DNA of 64,000 nucleotides from the NCBI GenBank assembly GCA_031385005.1, contig JANNBB010000026.1, forward strand, positions 62,001 through 126,000. The letters run 5' to 3'. The notes under the pieces were generated by a model. It ran no database searches, was not told where the DNA came from, and saw nothing but the letters and a program-made list of their open reading frames with translations. Shown here piece by piece: positions 52,764 through 62,743 of this stretch (the first letter of the stretch is position 1; each line of letters opens with the position of its first letter). Source of the stretch: JADKIH01 sp031385005. GTDB taxonomy: Bacteria > Bacteroidota > Bacteroidia > AKYH767-A > 2013-40CM-41-45. Made by a program: the position numbers and the translations under genes.

Positions 52764-55735
52764 TAGTTAATGACCATTTTACCATAGGAAATTTTATTCT
52801 CGTTTGATATTAATCGGAATTGATATACCCCCGAAGCAAGGTCTCCTTTACTAAAGCTGAAAACAGAACCCGTGTATTTTTGGGAGTATAAAATCCGGCT
52901 TCCAGACATATCGTAAACTTCAAACAATGAAGTTGAAGAATCTTCAAGTCCGGGTACGACGATCATGCATTTGTTTGAAAATGGATTTGGAAATACAAGT
53001 GATGATCTATCATTTGGATAATCGACAATATAAGTTGTCAGATTATAATTATTAATGGTAATATCTTTCTGGTTGAAATTCATTCCCTCTGTATAACCAC
53101 CAACCCACATTACATTTCCGCGAATTACAATTGAATTTGGAACATCATCTGTGGAATTAGGACCATTAAAATTCGAAATGAAGGTTTGAATTCCCTGATC
53201 GTTATAGCCAATAGTTATCCAATTGGTATTGACGCGGCCTCCGCTTGTATCGTTATCGGTTTTACCGGTAACAAAAATTTCACCTGCAGGACTTATTTTC
53301 AAATCAGTCGGACTATCGTCGCCATTTATCGGACTGTTATATTGTGGTGAGGAAGTAGTCCATAAATCAGCTAACTGGTTGTCAAATTTTTTAAGGAGAA
53401 TATTGTATGAATCGCTTGAAAGACCTGACTGAGTATCAAAATTAAAAGCGCAATAAATGTTATTGCTAATATCAACAGCAAGTTTAACGGGCTCCTCATT
53501 CTGACCTTCACCGTTATAGCTGAAAAACGCTTGCTGATTTCCGGCTGCATCGTATTTAAGGATAACAGGATCATGTAGTGACGGAGCAGAGGAGGTTTGA
53601 GAATATCCGCAAATAAAAATATTATTGGAAGCATCGACAGTAATATCTGTTACCCGATCGTCGTTGGAGAAAGGTCCGTTATAAATGATAGGATTTGCCC
53701 ACGAACGACTTCCATTTGCAGAATTATATTTGATAACAAAGAAATCATCGTCGTGAATATTTTCTGTTCTTCCTGCAACGATTACATCACCATTGTTGTC
53801 GAGAATTATTTTTATCGGTTCATCGCGCAGTGAAACCACTCCGTTGAAACGATCGATCCACAACTGATTTCCATTACTGTCGTATTTGATTGTAACAATA
53901 TCGTTGTTATCTGATGTATCAACAGGGTTAGCGTCACTTTTCCCGGTTAAATAAATGTTACCGGCACCATCCAGAACAATAGACTCCGCTTTGTCGCTTT
54001 GATTTACGTAATCGTAAGTGCGCGTCCAAATGGTATCGCAAGTTGCAGGATCCCACTTTACAAGCAGCATATTACTTTTTTCACCGGTTACCTTAGTATA
54101 TCCGGCTGTGTAAACGATACCATTTGTAGCAATAGCCATAGCAGAAAACTCATCATCGTCATTTTTCAAACCATTATACATATAACTACAAAGAAAATTT
54201 CCGGCTTGATCAAATTTGACAATGCAACCGTTTAAATTCTGATTTTCAACGAAAGAATAGCCGGCAGAATAAGACATGTTTGAAGCATCCACGACCAATG
54301 CTTTTCCATTTTCGGAAAAATCACCATCACCATTATAATATTTAACCCAGGTTGGATTCCCTGTAGCGACATCATATTTGATACACGTAGCATCTTTTTG
54401 AGTTACGTTATTGTTGGAAGCACCGACAACATAAACATATCCACCATCAGCTAACAAAGAATAAGCAATATCATCACCTCCCAAGCGAGTACCATTATGA
54501 TAAGAGGGCTGACCGGACCATTGAAGAACTCCGGATGTATTGTACATGACAGTCATGAAATCATAATCTGCTATACCGGATCCGGGATTCATATCCGTTC
54601 TTCCGGTAACGAAAATATTTCCTGAGGCATCAACAGCAATACCGGTTGGTTCATCATCTTGTGAAACGACGTTTCCGGTACGGGCTACCCATTGCAAAGT
54701 GCCTGAGGAATTATACATAACAGTTTGAAAATCGAAATTTGTAAAAGATGAACCATCGACATCAGAAATTCCCGTTACAATAACATTATCAGAAGCATCG
54801 ACTGCAATTGCAATGGGCCTGTCATCTTCAGACACAGGAGCATTATAAAGTCGTGTCCATTGAAGCAATCCGGCATTATCATATTTAATTGTGCGGTAAT
54901 CGAAATCGGAACCATTATCTGATCGACCTGTAATGATGGCATTTCCTGAATTATCGACAACGATAGCTGTAGCTCTGTCATTATTACCACCATTATAAGA
55001 TTGAAGCCAGGATTGAAGTCCACTGGAACCAATAATTTTAATGGTAACAAAATCATCGTTAGTATTATTAAAAGATCGACCAGTTACATAAGCATCATCA
55101 GCTACATCCAAATCGATGCCTGAGAGTTCATCCTTACCGCCTGTAACGCCTGAACGGGAATATTGGTAAGACCAAACAATAGCACCGCCGGGAGCGAATT
55201 TTACGACTACATAATCGCTGCTACCACTCACAGTATCGGGTTCTGCATTACCGCCAACCAGACAATTTCCGGAGCCATCTATTTTCAAATCGACAGGTAT
55301 ATCATCCAAAGAAGCGGGTGAATCCCAGGTAGTGTCCCATTGAACAGTTCCACTAGCATCGTACTTGATTACGATAATGTCGGAATTTGATTTATCATTA
55401 TCGACGTAACCTGTAACATAAACAAAACCGGAAGCATCAACACCTAAAGAAACTCCGCTATCATCACCATTGGCTTTGCCGTTTTTCGTCCTCCACCAGA
55501 GAGTGTCACCGTTTGAATCAAACTTAACGGTAAGGATATCCCGGTGATTCCCTTTTTTAACAGTATAACCAACAGCGATGAAGTTTCCTGTACCATCGGC
55601 AATAATTTTATTAAAACGGTCAGAATTATCACCATTGCCCTGATATACGCCGGTCCAAACAGGAGTATTTTGAGCAAAAGCTGTAATACCGCAAAGGGAA
55701 AGCAAAACAAAGGCAATTGAGTACTTTAATCTCAT
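52763..55735 (-). CDS. Large SBBP beta-propeller repeat protein with T9SS tail
   Basis: 990 residues: signal peptide (MRLKYSIAFVLLSLCGITAFAQ, shown in part), then about sixteen repeats of roughly 50 residues with core VDASGNIFVTGRTD and TVMYNTSGVLQW, the SBBP (beta-propeller) family, and a type A sorting tail (VFPNPFSNKCMIVVPG). Repeats probably form two or more propellers. Repeat similarity is also visible at DNA level. A secreted or surface adhesive or structural protein is likely; no enzyme motif is seen. First gene of the operon. Confidence 0.85.
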   Translation of the reverse strand: MRLKYSIAFVLLSLCGITAFAQNTPVWTGVYQGNGDNSDRFNKIIADGTGNFIAVGYTVKKGNHRDILTVKFDSNGDTLWWRTKNGKANGDDSGVSLGVDASGFVYVTGYVDNDKSNSDIIVIKYDASGTVQWDTTWDSPASLDDIPVDLKIDGSGNCLVGGNAEPDTVSGSSDYVVVKFAPGGAIVWSYQYSRSGVTGGKDELSGIDLDVADDAYVTGRSFNNTNDDFVTIKIIGSSGLQSWLQSYNGGNNDRATAIVVDNSGNAIITGRSDNGSDFDYRTIKYDNAGLLQWTRLYNAPVSEDDRPIAIAVDASDNVIVTGISDVDGSSFTNFDFQTVMYNSSGTLQWVARTGNVVSQDDEPTGIAVDASGNIFVTGRTDMNPGSGIADYDFMTVMYNTSGVLQWSGQPSYHNGTRLGGDDIAYSLLADGGYVYVVGASNNNVTQKDATCIKYDVATGNPTWVKYYNGDGDFSENGKALVVDASNMSYSAGYSFVENQNLNGCIVKFDQAGNFLCSYMYNGLKNDDDEFSAMAIATNGIVYTAGYTKVTGEKSNMLLVKWDPATCDTIWTRTYDYVNQSDKAESIVLDGAGNIYLTGKSDANPVDTSDNNDIVTIKYDSNGNQLWIDRFNGVVSLRDEPIKIILDNNGDVIVAGRTENIHDDDFFVIKYNSANGSRSWANPIIYNGPFSNDDRVTDITVDASNNIFICGYSQTSSAPSLHDPVILKYDAAGNQQAFFSYNGEGQNEEPVKLAVDISNNIYCAFNFDTQSGLSSDSYNILLKKFDNQLADLWTTSSPQYNSPINGDDSPTDLKISPAGEIFVTGKTDNDTSGGRVNTNWITIGYNDQGIQTFISNFNGPNSTDDVPNSIVIRGNVMWVGGYTEGMNFNQKDITINNYNLTTYIVDYPNDRSSLVFPNPFSNKCMIVVPGLEDSSTSLFEVYDMSGSRILYSQKYTGSVFSFSKGDLASGVYQFRLISNENKISYGKMVIN

Positions 55736-55766
55736 AAGATTTCTTTTTTATCATTTAAGTGTTTGA

Positions 55767-55774
55767 CAAAGGTA
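55767..55774 (-). promoter_or_regulatory. -7 promoter box of the SBBP operon
   Basis: TACCTTTG on the minus strand, perfect, 31 bases before the ATG at 55735. Confidence 0.5.
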
Positions 55775-55971
55775 AAGAGTAAATTTGAGGGAATTATCCT
55801 CAAAAAGTAAAAGTACTACACATAATTATTAAAAGACTAAAAAAGAGGAATCAATTGTGCAAAATAGAAATAGTTACGTTTTTTCGGTATTTATCTTCTA
55901 ACAAAAAGTTGTTGAAAATAACGGGGTCGAAAAAGTATCTTTTTCCTGCCAGGGGTGTTAAAGGATAAGCT

Positions 55972-56844
55972 ATGAAAAACATAAACAAGACAGAAGTTGA
56001 TGCGCTTATCCGATTACTAGATGATACGGATGCCGAAATTTACAACCACATTCAGGACCGCTTGGTACATTATGGAAAGGAAGTAATTCCAATTTTAGAA
56101 TCGGCCTGGAGCCGATCGATGGATGCTATTATGCAAGAAAGAATAGCTGTAATCATCCATAAAATTCAATTTGATGACCTTTGCCATGAATTGCACGTTT
56201 GGGCACATTCGGGTTCTCACGACCTTATTAAAGGAACAATTTTAGTTGCCCGCTATCAATACCCGGAATTGCAGGGAGAGGTCATTCAGAAGATGCTGGA
56301 TAAACTTAGAAAAGATGCCTGGCTGGAAATGAATGATGGCTTAACAGCTTTGGAGCAAGTAAAAGTTCTGAATAAAATATTTTTTGATATTCATGGCTTT
56401 ACAGGAAATACACAAAACTACCATGCTCCACAAAATTCCTTTATCAATATTGCATTAGAGACGCATAAAGGGAATCCGTTAATGCTTTCTATATTGTATT
56501 TGGAAATTGCACGTTCCGCAGGTATTCCGATTTACGGTGTAAATCTCCCTGAACATTTCATCCTCTGCTATAAAGATGAATTGGAAGAACCAGCTTCTAT
56601 CGACGACCACTCCAATATTCTATTTTATATAAACCCTTTCAGCAAAGGTGACATCTTCAACAAAAAAGAGATTGATACTTTTTTACAGCAGTTGAAAATA
56701 GAAAAGGATAAAAGTTTTTATGAACCCTGCTCAAATAAAGAAATGTTGCAGCGGTTGATTCGTAACTTAATGAACTCCTACCATAAACTGGGATTCATGG
56801 ATAAAGTTGATGAGTTAATGTTGTTAATGAAGGCCACGCAGTAA
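55972..56844 (+). CDS. SirB1/transglutaminase-like family protein
   Basis: 290 residues. The N-terminal part is helical with HEAT-like features (LLDDTDAEIYNHIQDRLV), and the central part is the transglutaminase-like SirB1 region (NYHAPQNSFINIALETHKGNP and AGIPIYGVNLPEHFIL). The expected transglutaminase cysteine is not seen at the usual place, so enzymatic activity is doubtful. The family is widespread and its role is uncertain. A near -7 match TATCTTTT lies about 30 bases upstream. Confidence 0.8.
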   Translation: MKNINKTEVDALIRLLDDTDAEIYNHIQDRLVHYGKEVIPILESAWSRSMDAIMQERIAVIIHKIQFDDLCHELHVWAHSGSHDLIKGTILVARYQYPELQGEVIQKMLDKLRKDAWLEMNDGLTALEQVKVLNKIFFDIHGFTGNTQNYHAPQNSFINIALETHKGNPLMLSILYLEIARSAGIPIYGVNLPEHFILCYKDELEEPASIDDHSNILFYINPFSKGDIFNKKEIDTFLQQLKIEKDKSFYEPCSNKEMLQRLIRNLMNSYHKLGFMDKVDELMLLMKATQ

Positions 56845-56874
56845 AAATTCTAGAGAAAAACAGTACGAGCATTT

Positions 56875-56918
56875 AAAAGCTCAGGTTAATCCGATTAAAG
56901 GATTTATCTGGGCTTTTT
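56875..56918 (+). terminator. Terminator after the SirB1-like gene
   Basis: AAAAGCTCAG pairs with CTGGGCTTTT (one wobble), with an inner AATCC/GGATT stem, followed by more T. Long imperfect hairpin about 30 bases after the stop. Confidence 0.75.
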
Positions 56919-57098
56919 CAATTTTATAATTAACAGAACCAACAAGCCCGCCCTTCTTTTACATTCAAATAACATAAATTTCAAGTCATTTGATTCCAAT
57001 CTTGTCATTACCCGGTAAAATAAATTAAGATAATTAATAAAAACCCATATATTATGGAGGTTTTCAGCGAAAAATTAAGGATTTTTAAAAAATTATTA

Positions 57099-57106
57099 TA
57101 CTTTTG
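57099..57106 (+). promoter_or_regulatory. -7 promoter box of the PKD giant gene
   Basis: TACTTTTG, a perfect TAnnTTTG, 25 bases before the ATG at 57132. No clear -33. Confidence 0.5.
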
Positions 57107-57131
57107 AATCCTCACTGAAATACCTCTGACA

Positions 57132-60100
57132 ATGAATTCCAAGATCGCAAGAATAATTCTTGCTTGTGTTTTCTCTTTTATCTTTTCCGCAAAATCACAT
57201 GCTCAATTAATTGCCAATTTTAATGTTGTGGACCCCGATGGGTGTTCACCACTGCTAGCTACCTTTAATGATGCCTCATCAGGAAATCCTTCTACACATT
57301 CCTGGGACTTCGGAGATGGAGGAACATCTACAGATCCCAATCCCCTGCATAATTATGCCAATCCGGGAACCTATACTGTTACTCTAACTATTTCAAACGG
57401 TTCAGTTACGGATACAGAAGTTAAAACAAACTTCATTACTGTATTTAGAAATCCAACAGCCAATTATATTATTACGATCGACACCATTTGTTCCGGTACT
57501 TCGGTAAACTTTCAGGATAATTCAACTCCCGGAGATGGTGCAATCACACAGCACGAATGGGACTTCAACGACGGAACACCAAGTGTTACCGGATTAAGTG
57601 TCGTCAATCATATTTTCAATAATACATTTTCTCAGCTAATTGCCTATGTCCCTATTCTTCTCATTACGGATGCAAATGGCTGTAACAGTATATACAGCAG
57701 CGATTCAATTTTCGTTCACCCTTTGGCAACAGCATCTTTTGGTATTGGAACAAATAGTTCTTGTGCATTACCGGCGAATTTCTTTTTCACCAATTCGAGC
57801 ACAGGACCGTCGATTTACAACTGGAATTTTGGTGACCCCGGAAGCAGCAGTAACACTTCGACTCAAGCAACGCCATCACACACTTTCAATACGGCAGGAA
57901 GTTACCTGGTGACTTTAACCAATGGGGCAATTGGTTGTGAAGCTACAGACACTATGACGTTAAACATCACTCCTCCTAATGCATCCTTTACAGCTCAAGA
58001 CACTGTTTGCAGAAGGGACACCGTATTCTTTAGCAATACGAGCACCCCTTCCAATGCCAGTTTTCAATGGAATTTCGGTGATGGTAGTCCTGTTAGTTTT
58101 CAGTCAAATCCAGCGCACAGGTACTTAAATGCAGGTACATACTTAGTAAAATTGAAAGTCACTTCGGGCGCTTGCACCGACTCCATGATGATGACGATTT
58201 TCGTTCCTGCTCTTCCTTCGGTTGGATTTTCATCACCGGATGTAACCGCTTGCAGCATTCCGTTTGCCGTTACATTTAATGCAAATTCATCACCGACAAA
58301 TATTGCATGGTCCTGGAATTTCGGAGATCCGACAAGCGGAACGGCTGACACATCTTCTTTGCAAAATCCCGTACACACTTATAATAACTTTGGAAACTAT
58401 AATGTTTCATTATTGGTTTCTGATATTTACGGTTGCAGCGATTCGATACGGTTGAATAATTATGTTAGGATTACTCAACCTCAGATTGACTTTACCCGCG
58501 AAGACAGCGGATGCGTAAACGACATTTTTACATTCAATGCAACCGTTAACTCTCCTGCAGATCCGGTAATTACAGATTATACCTGGAATTTTGGCGACGG
58601 CACTGCCGCTCAGTCCACAACAAATCCCGGCATTACACATCAATATACAACTGTCGGTTTATTTGATGTTACACTCACGATTACTACTCAAACGGGATGC
58701 ACGGCCACTGTTACCAAACAAGATTTTATCCGTGTCGGAACAAAACCAAATGCACAAATTGATTCCATGTTTCACTCCATTTGTTTTAAAGATAATGTAT
58801 CGTTCAATGACAGTACTCTTGCACCTGTTACCGGCTGGCTTTGGTTTTTTGGTGATGGCGGAAGTTCAACCGAACAAAACCCTAGTCACCAATACAATAT
58901 TGATACCTCCGGTGCCACAAATCCTTACGACATCATATTGATTGCTTATTATAATGGTTGTCCGGATACCGATACGGTTGTAACAATGGTAGCAGTCCTA
59001 GGTCCGATTCCGAATTTCGACCCTGTATTTAATTGCACAAACCCCTACTCTGTTGATTTCACAAACCTAAGTGGTGGCGCAACCAGTTATTCCTGGGATT
59101 TCGGAGATGCATCACCTGCAGATATTACGACAAACCCTACGCATGTTTATGCCAGTCGTGGCGGCTATTCCGTAATACTTACAGCCACAAATTCCGGTAA
59201 TGGTTGTGTTGTAGATTCCACCTTGCAAATTCAAATTGTCGATCTGATTCCAACTCTGCAGGTTAATACCAATCAGGTTTGTCATCCGGGCACAATTAAT
59301 TTTACCGGCAGTAATTCACAAGACGCTAATTCTTATACCTGGCATTTTGGTGAAGGAATAGCTGGAGTAAAGGACACTTCTTTCACTGCAGATACCTTGC
59401 ATTTATATAACCGTACCGGATTTTATACAGTTGAATTGATTACTACCGATATTCATGGATGCACGGAAGTAGATACAGAAATGGTACATATCATTGGACC
59501 GGAAGCGGGTTTTACAGCGAACCCTTTTTCCGGTTGTTCACCGATTAATGTGACTTTTACAGATACAAGTTTAACCGAAGGTTCTGCCATTACACAATGG
59601 ATTTGGAATTACGGAACAGGGGTTCCACCGGAAACAACATTAGTCGGAAGCGCAACGCACCCGTATAATGTACCTGGACAATATTCGGTAACCTTAACAG
59701 TTACGGATGCCAATGGATGTTCTGATACCTATACATCTCTAAACTATGTAAATCCCACAGCTCCGGTTGCATCCATTATTTTACCGGATACCATTGGCTG
59801 CCGCAATACCCCTGAACTAATTACCGCTAATGCCGGAACACCCGGAACTTTTTCATTACCGGCCACCTATCAATGGGATTTCGGCGACACTCAAACTTTT
59901 TCGGATACTGCCAATCAGGTTACACACAATTATACTTCGAATGGTTCTTATACTATTAGCGTGAAAATAACTGACGCCAATGGATGTGTCGATTCAACGA
60001 CTAAAAATATTTTTGTCTATACTACATCTGCTAACTTCAGTGTTGCTACTACTGAATTATGTGTGGATAGTAATGGAATAAAAAAAGCATTTATACGTGG

Positions 60101-61112
60101 AGTATTTACCGGAGATTCTAATCAATATGTTTCAAACGCTAATTGGAATTGGGATTTTACCGTTTTCAGTCAACCCTCCTGGCCAAGTAACGTTATTCAA
60201 TATAACTTTAACGTTGCGCCCGGCTCGTACGATGCCACACTGATACTGACTAACGACTTCGGTTGTATGGATACCTTTGTAAATACCGGCGCCATTGTCG
60301 TACCCGGACCTACAGGAAGTTTTTCTTTTGTACCGGATAGTGGTTGCAGTCCGCTAACAGTTGACTTCACCGGAGTAAGTGCGAACTCCTCATTGTATGC
60401 ATGGGATTTTGGTGACGGAACAGTGCTAAATGGCACGACCGATTTAGTGCTTTCTCACACCTACACTACACCCAATGTTTATACCCCTCAATTTTATTTA
60501 GGATTTCAATTGACAAATTCGTTTTGCTATATCCCTGTTCAAACACAGGGAACGGTTACTGTAACAACAGGAATTGGGGTGGACATTTTAGAAAGCGTCA
60601 TCTATGTTTCGCCCGGCGAAAGAGATACTTTAACCGTCAGTGTCACGAGCGGAAGTCCTCCTTATACTTATAACTGGACACCTGCCAGTCAGGTTATTGG
60701 TGGTCCGACTAGCAATACATTTTTAGCTGCAGCCGACCAAGACTCTGTCTATTATTATGTTTCTGTACCCTATGGAACAGCAGGATGTGCGGGCATTGAC
60801 CGTGTACTTATTCGTTTGCTTCCGGAGAATTGTGAATTGAGATGGGATAGCATTCCCAATGTTTTCACACCGAACGGTGATTTCAAAAACGACTTTTTCC
60901 ATATTAAGAACCTGTGTATATACGACGGATTCTTCATAAAAATCTTCAATCGCTGGGGAAGGTTATTGTATGAATCTACCGATCCGGAATTTCAATGGGA
61001 TGGTAAAACGAATAGTGGTTCGGAGGTTTCCGATGGCGTTTACTATTATATCATGAAAGCAAAAACCAGAGACTGGCATGGCTATATTGAAGTAATCAGA
61101 AACGAAAAATAA
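57132..61112 (+). CDS. Giant PKD-repeat protein with gliding-associated type B C-terminal domain
   Basis: 1326 residues: signal peptide (cleavage near SHAQ), about thirteen PKD-like domains of about 90 residues with the core YxWDFGDG motif (for example THSWDFGDGGTSTDPNP, ATSYSWDFGDASPADI, SSLYAWDFGDGTVLNG), each often starting with a paired Cys (CSPLLATF, CSPLTVDF), and a C-terminal type B sorting/gliding domain from about 1245 (NVFTPNGDFKNDFF, IKIFNRWGRLLYES, WDGKTNSGSEVSDGVYYY). Probably a surface-exposed adhesin or gliding-related stalk exported by T9SS. Repeats 12 and 7 are the least conserved. It converges with ribBA 12 bases away. Confidence 0.9.
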   Translation: MNSKIARIILACVFSFIFSAKSHAQLIANFNVVDPDGCSPLLATFNDASSGNPSTHSWDFGDGGTSTDPNPLHNYANPGTYTVTLTISNGSVTDTEVKTNFITVFRNPTANYIITIDTICSGTSVNFQDNSTPGDGAITQHEWDFNDGTPSVTGLSVVNHIFNNTFSQLIAYVPILLITDANGCNSIYSSDSIFVHPLATASFGIGTNSSCALPANFFFTNSSTGPSIYNWNFGDPGSSSNTSTQATPSHTFNTAGSYLVTLTNGAIGCEATDTMTLNITPPNASFTAQDTVCRRDTVFFSNTSTPSNASFQWNFGDGSPVSFQSNPAHRYLNAGTYLVKLKVTSGACTDSMMMTIFVPALPSVGFSSPDVTACSIPFAVTFNANSSPTNIAWSWNFGDPTSGTADTSSLQNPVHTYNNFGNYNVSLLVSDIYGCSDSIRLNNYVRITQPQIDFTREDSGCVNDIFTFNATVNSPADPVITDYTWNFGDGTAAQSTTNPGITHQYTTVGLFDVTLTITTQTGCTATVTKQDFIRVGTKPNAQIDSMFHSICFKDNVSFNDSTLAPVTGWLWFFGDGGSSTEQNPSHQYNIDTSGATNPYDIILIAYYNGCPDTDTVVTMVAVLGPIPNFDPVFNCTNPYSVDFTNLSGGATSYSWDFGDASPADITTNPTHVYASRGGYSVILTATNSGNGCVVDSTLQIQIVDLIPTLQVNTNQVCHPGTINFTGSNSQDANSYTWHFGEGIAGVKDTSFTADTLHLYNRTGFYTVELITTDIHGCTEVDTEMVHIIGPEAGFTANPFSGCSPINVTFTDTSLTEGSAITQWIWNYGTGVPPETTLVGSATHPYNVPGQYSVTLTVTDANGCSDTYTSLNYVNPTAPVASIILPDTIGCRNTPELITANAGTPGTFSLPATYQWDFGDTQTFSDTANQVTHNYTSNGSYTISVKITDANGCVDSTTKNIFVYTTSANFSVATTELCVDSNGIKKAFIRGVFTGDSNQYVSNANWNWDFTVFSQPSWPSNVIQYNFNVAPGSYDATLILTNDFGCMDTFVNTGAIVVPGPTGSFSFVPDSGCSPLTVDFTGVSANSSLYAWDFGDGTVLNGTTDLVLSHTYTTPNVYTPQFYLGFQLTNSFCYIPVQTQGTVTVTTGIGVDILESVIYVSPGERDTLTVSVTSGSPPYTYNWTPASQVIGGPTSNTFLAAADQDSVYYYVSVPYGTAGCAGIDRVLIRLLPENCELRWDSIPNVFTPNGDFKNDFFHIKNLCIYDGFFIKIFNRWGRLLYESTDPEFQWDGKTNSGSEVSDGVYYYIMKAKTRDWHGYIEVIRNEK

Positions 61113-61124
61113 AAAAATTCAAAA

Positions 61125-62339
61125 TTATTTATTGCCGACTTTTATCGTGTGTCCCATCTTATCTCGTTTAGTAATGAGATAAGATTTATTATGTGGATTC
61201 GATTCTATTTCAACAGGAACGACTTCTGTAATTTCGAGTCCGTATCCGATTAAACCAGCACGTTTCTTTGGATTATTTGTTAGTAGCTTCATTTTGGAAA
61301 CACCCAGGTTGCGAAGAATTTGAGCACCTACTCCATAATCACGCTCATCACTTTCAAAGCCGAGTTCAACATTTGCTTCGACGGTATCTCGACCCATTTC
61401 CTGAAGTTTATAGGCCTTCAATTTATTTAACAAACCGATACCGCGTCCTTCCTGATTCATATAAACGATAACGCCTTTACCCTCTTGCTCGATAATTTCC
61501 ATCGCTTTATGCAATTGTGGACCACAGTCACACCTGCAGGATCCGAAAATATCACCGGTTAAACAGGAAGAGTGAACACGAACAAAAACAGCTTCGTCTT
61601 TTTTCCATGTACCTTTTACAAGAGCCAGATGCTCTTGTCCATTTGTTATTTGTTTAAAAGAATAAAGCTGAAAGTCGCCATAAACGGTTGGCAAATTAAC
61701 ATCTACTTCTCGCTCGATGAGACTTTCCATTTTTAAGCGGTAAGCGATCAGGTCTTCAATGGAAATAATAGAGATACTTAATGACTCGGCAATATTGAAT
61801 AAATCCGGAAGACGAGCCATAGTTCCATCTTCATTCATGATTTCTACGAGAGTTCCGGCAGGTTGTGAGCCGGCGAGTCTTGCCAGATCAATGGTGGCCT
61901 CTGTATGACCGGCTCTCCTTAATACTCCACCTTTTTTAGCACGTAAGGGAAAAATGTGCCCGGGCCTTCCTAAATCCGATGGTTTCGTATTCGGATCAAT
62001 CAATGCTTGTATGGTTTTGGATCTATCGGAAGCAGAAATTCCGGTTGTGGTTCCCTGACCGATGAGGTCGACAGAAATAGTAAATTGAGTTTCGTGTGAT
62101 GAAGTATTTTGTTTAACCATTAGGGGTAAATTCAATTCTTCGCATCGATCTTCGGTGAGAGCAACGCAAATGAGGCCACGACCATATTTGGCCATGAAAT
62201 TGATGACCTCGGGCGTTGAATTTTCTGCTGTGGTGATGAAATCACCTTCGTTTTCACGGTTGGCATCATCGACAACAATGATGACTTTTCCTTTTTTAAG
62301 GTCGGCAATCGCTTCCTCTATCGTATTTAATTTATTCAT
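61125..62339 (-). CDS. ribBA: Bifunctional DHBP synthase / GTP cyclohydrolase II
   Basis: 404 residues. Residues 1-205 are 3,4-dihydroxy-2-butanone-4-phosphate synthase (VDDANRENEGDFI, RRAGHTEATIDLAR); 206-404 are GTP cyclohydrolase II (VHSSCLTGDIFGSCRCDCG zinc cysteines, YMNQEGRGIGLLNKLKAY). Both open the riboflavin pathway. A perfect -7 box precedes it and no FMN riboswitch is recognisable in the 400-base gap upstream. Confidence 0.96.
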   Translation of the reverse strand: MNKLNTIEEAIADLKKGKVIIVVDDANRENEGDFITTAENSTPEVINFMAKYGRGLICVALTEDRCEELNLPLMVKQNTSSHETQFTISVDLIGQGTTTGISASDRSKTIQALIDPNTKPSDLGRPGHIFPLRAKKGGVLRRAGHTEATIDLARLAGSQPAGTLVEIMNEDGTMARLPDLFNIAESLSISIISIEDLIAYRLKMESLIEREVDVNLPTVYGDFQLYSFKQITNGQEHLALVKGTWKKDEAVFVRVHSSCLTGDIFGSCRCDCGPQLHKAMEIIEQEGKGVIVYMNQEGRGIGLLNKLKAYKLQEMGRDTVEANVELGFESDERDYGVGAQILRNLGVSKMKLLTNNPKKRAGLIGYGLEITEVVPVEIESNPHNKSYLITKRDKMGHTIKVGNK

Positions 62340-62356
62340 GACAGTTAAACTGGCTG

Positions 62357-62364
62357 CAAAGTTA
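62357..62364 (-). promoter_or_regulatory. -7 promoter box of ribBA
   Basis: TAACTTTG on the minus strand, perfect, 17 bases before the ATG at 62339. Confidence 0.5.
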
Positions 62365-62743
62365 ATAAACTTAACAGGAAGTGATGACTTATTACAGTTA
62401 TAAAAAGAGAAAATGTAAGTAATTATCTGCTGAAATTGGGAGAAAAAAGAAACTAGCCACTTTTTATTTTATGAAATAACCTATTGATTACAAATGTAAC
62501 TTATTGCAAAAATTGGAATATTTAAATCTGAATTCAGTAGTATAATTGAATGAATAAAAACCTAATACAGCATTATGGTTTAACGCAACCCCGTAAGGTT
62601 GCCCTCAAAAGCTGCCAAACCCCGTAAGGTTTGCAGCTTTTGTTTTTTACCTAATTCATCAAATGGCTTCATTAAAAGATTTGTTAAGTTATTCTAAAAA
62701 AATCATGCCTGAATTTTCCAGAATCAGAACAATCAAAATATAA
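62365..62743. other. Intergenic region between ribBA and the TamB-like gene
   Basis: About 380 bases without a supported gene. The ribBA promoter box is at its left end. A pair of palindromes sits at 62585-62642. A near -7 match TATAATTG lies near 62541-62548 on the plus strand, which would give a short transcript ending at the second palindrome, but no open frame of useful length is present. The rest is featureless A+T-rich sequence. Confidence 0.5.
62585..62648. repeat. Tandem palindromes sharing the loop CCGTAA
   Basis: First hairpin: GCAACC, CCGTAA, GGTTGC (62585-62602). Second: AAAAGCTGCCAAACC, CCGTAA, GGTTTGCAGCTTTT (62607-62641) with one bulged C, followed on the plus strand by GTTTTTT. 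The shared AACCCCGTAAGGTT core suggests a dispersed repeat family. The second one can act as a terminator in either direction and would serve the TamB-like gene on the minus strand. Confidence 0.6.

Noticed and set aside
54775..55716. Minus-strand open frames within the SBBP gene in another frame
   Set aside because: They arise from the repeat composition of the real gene and have no protein-like pattern.
52763..61112. CRISPR or tandem DNA repeat array
   Set aside because: The DNA repetition comes from protein repeats (SBBP and PKD domains) that vary in length and sequence, not from identical spacered repeats.
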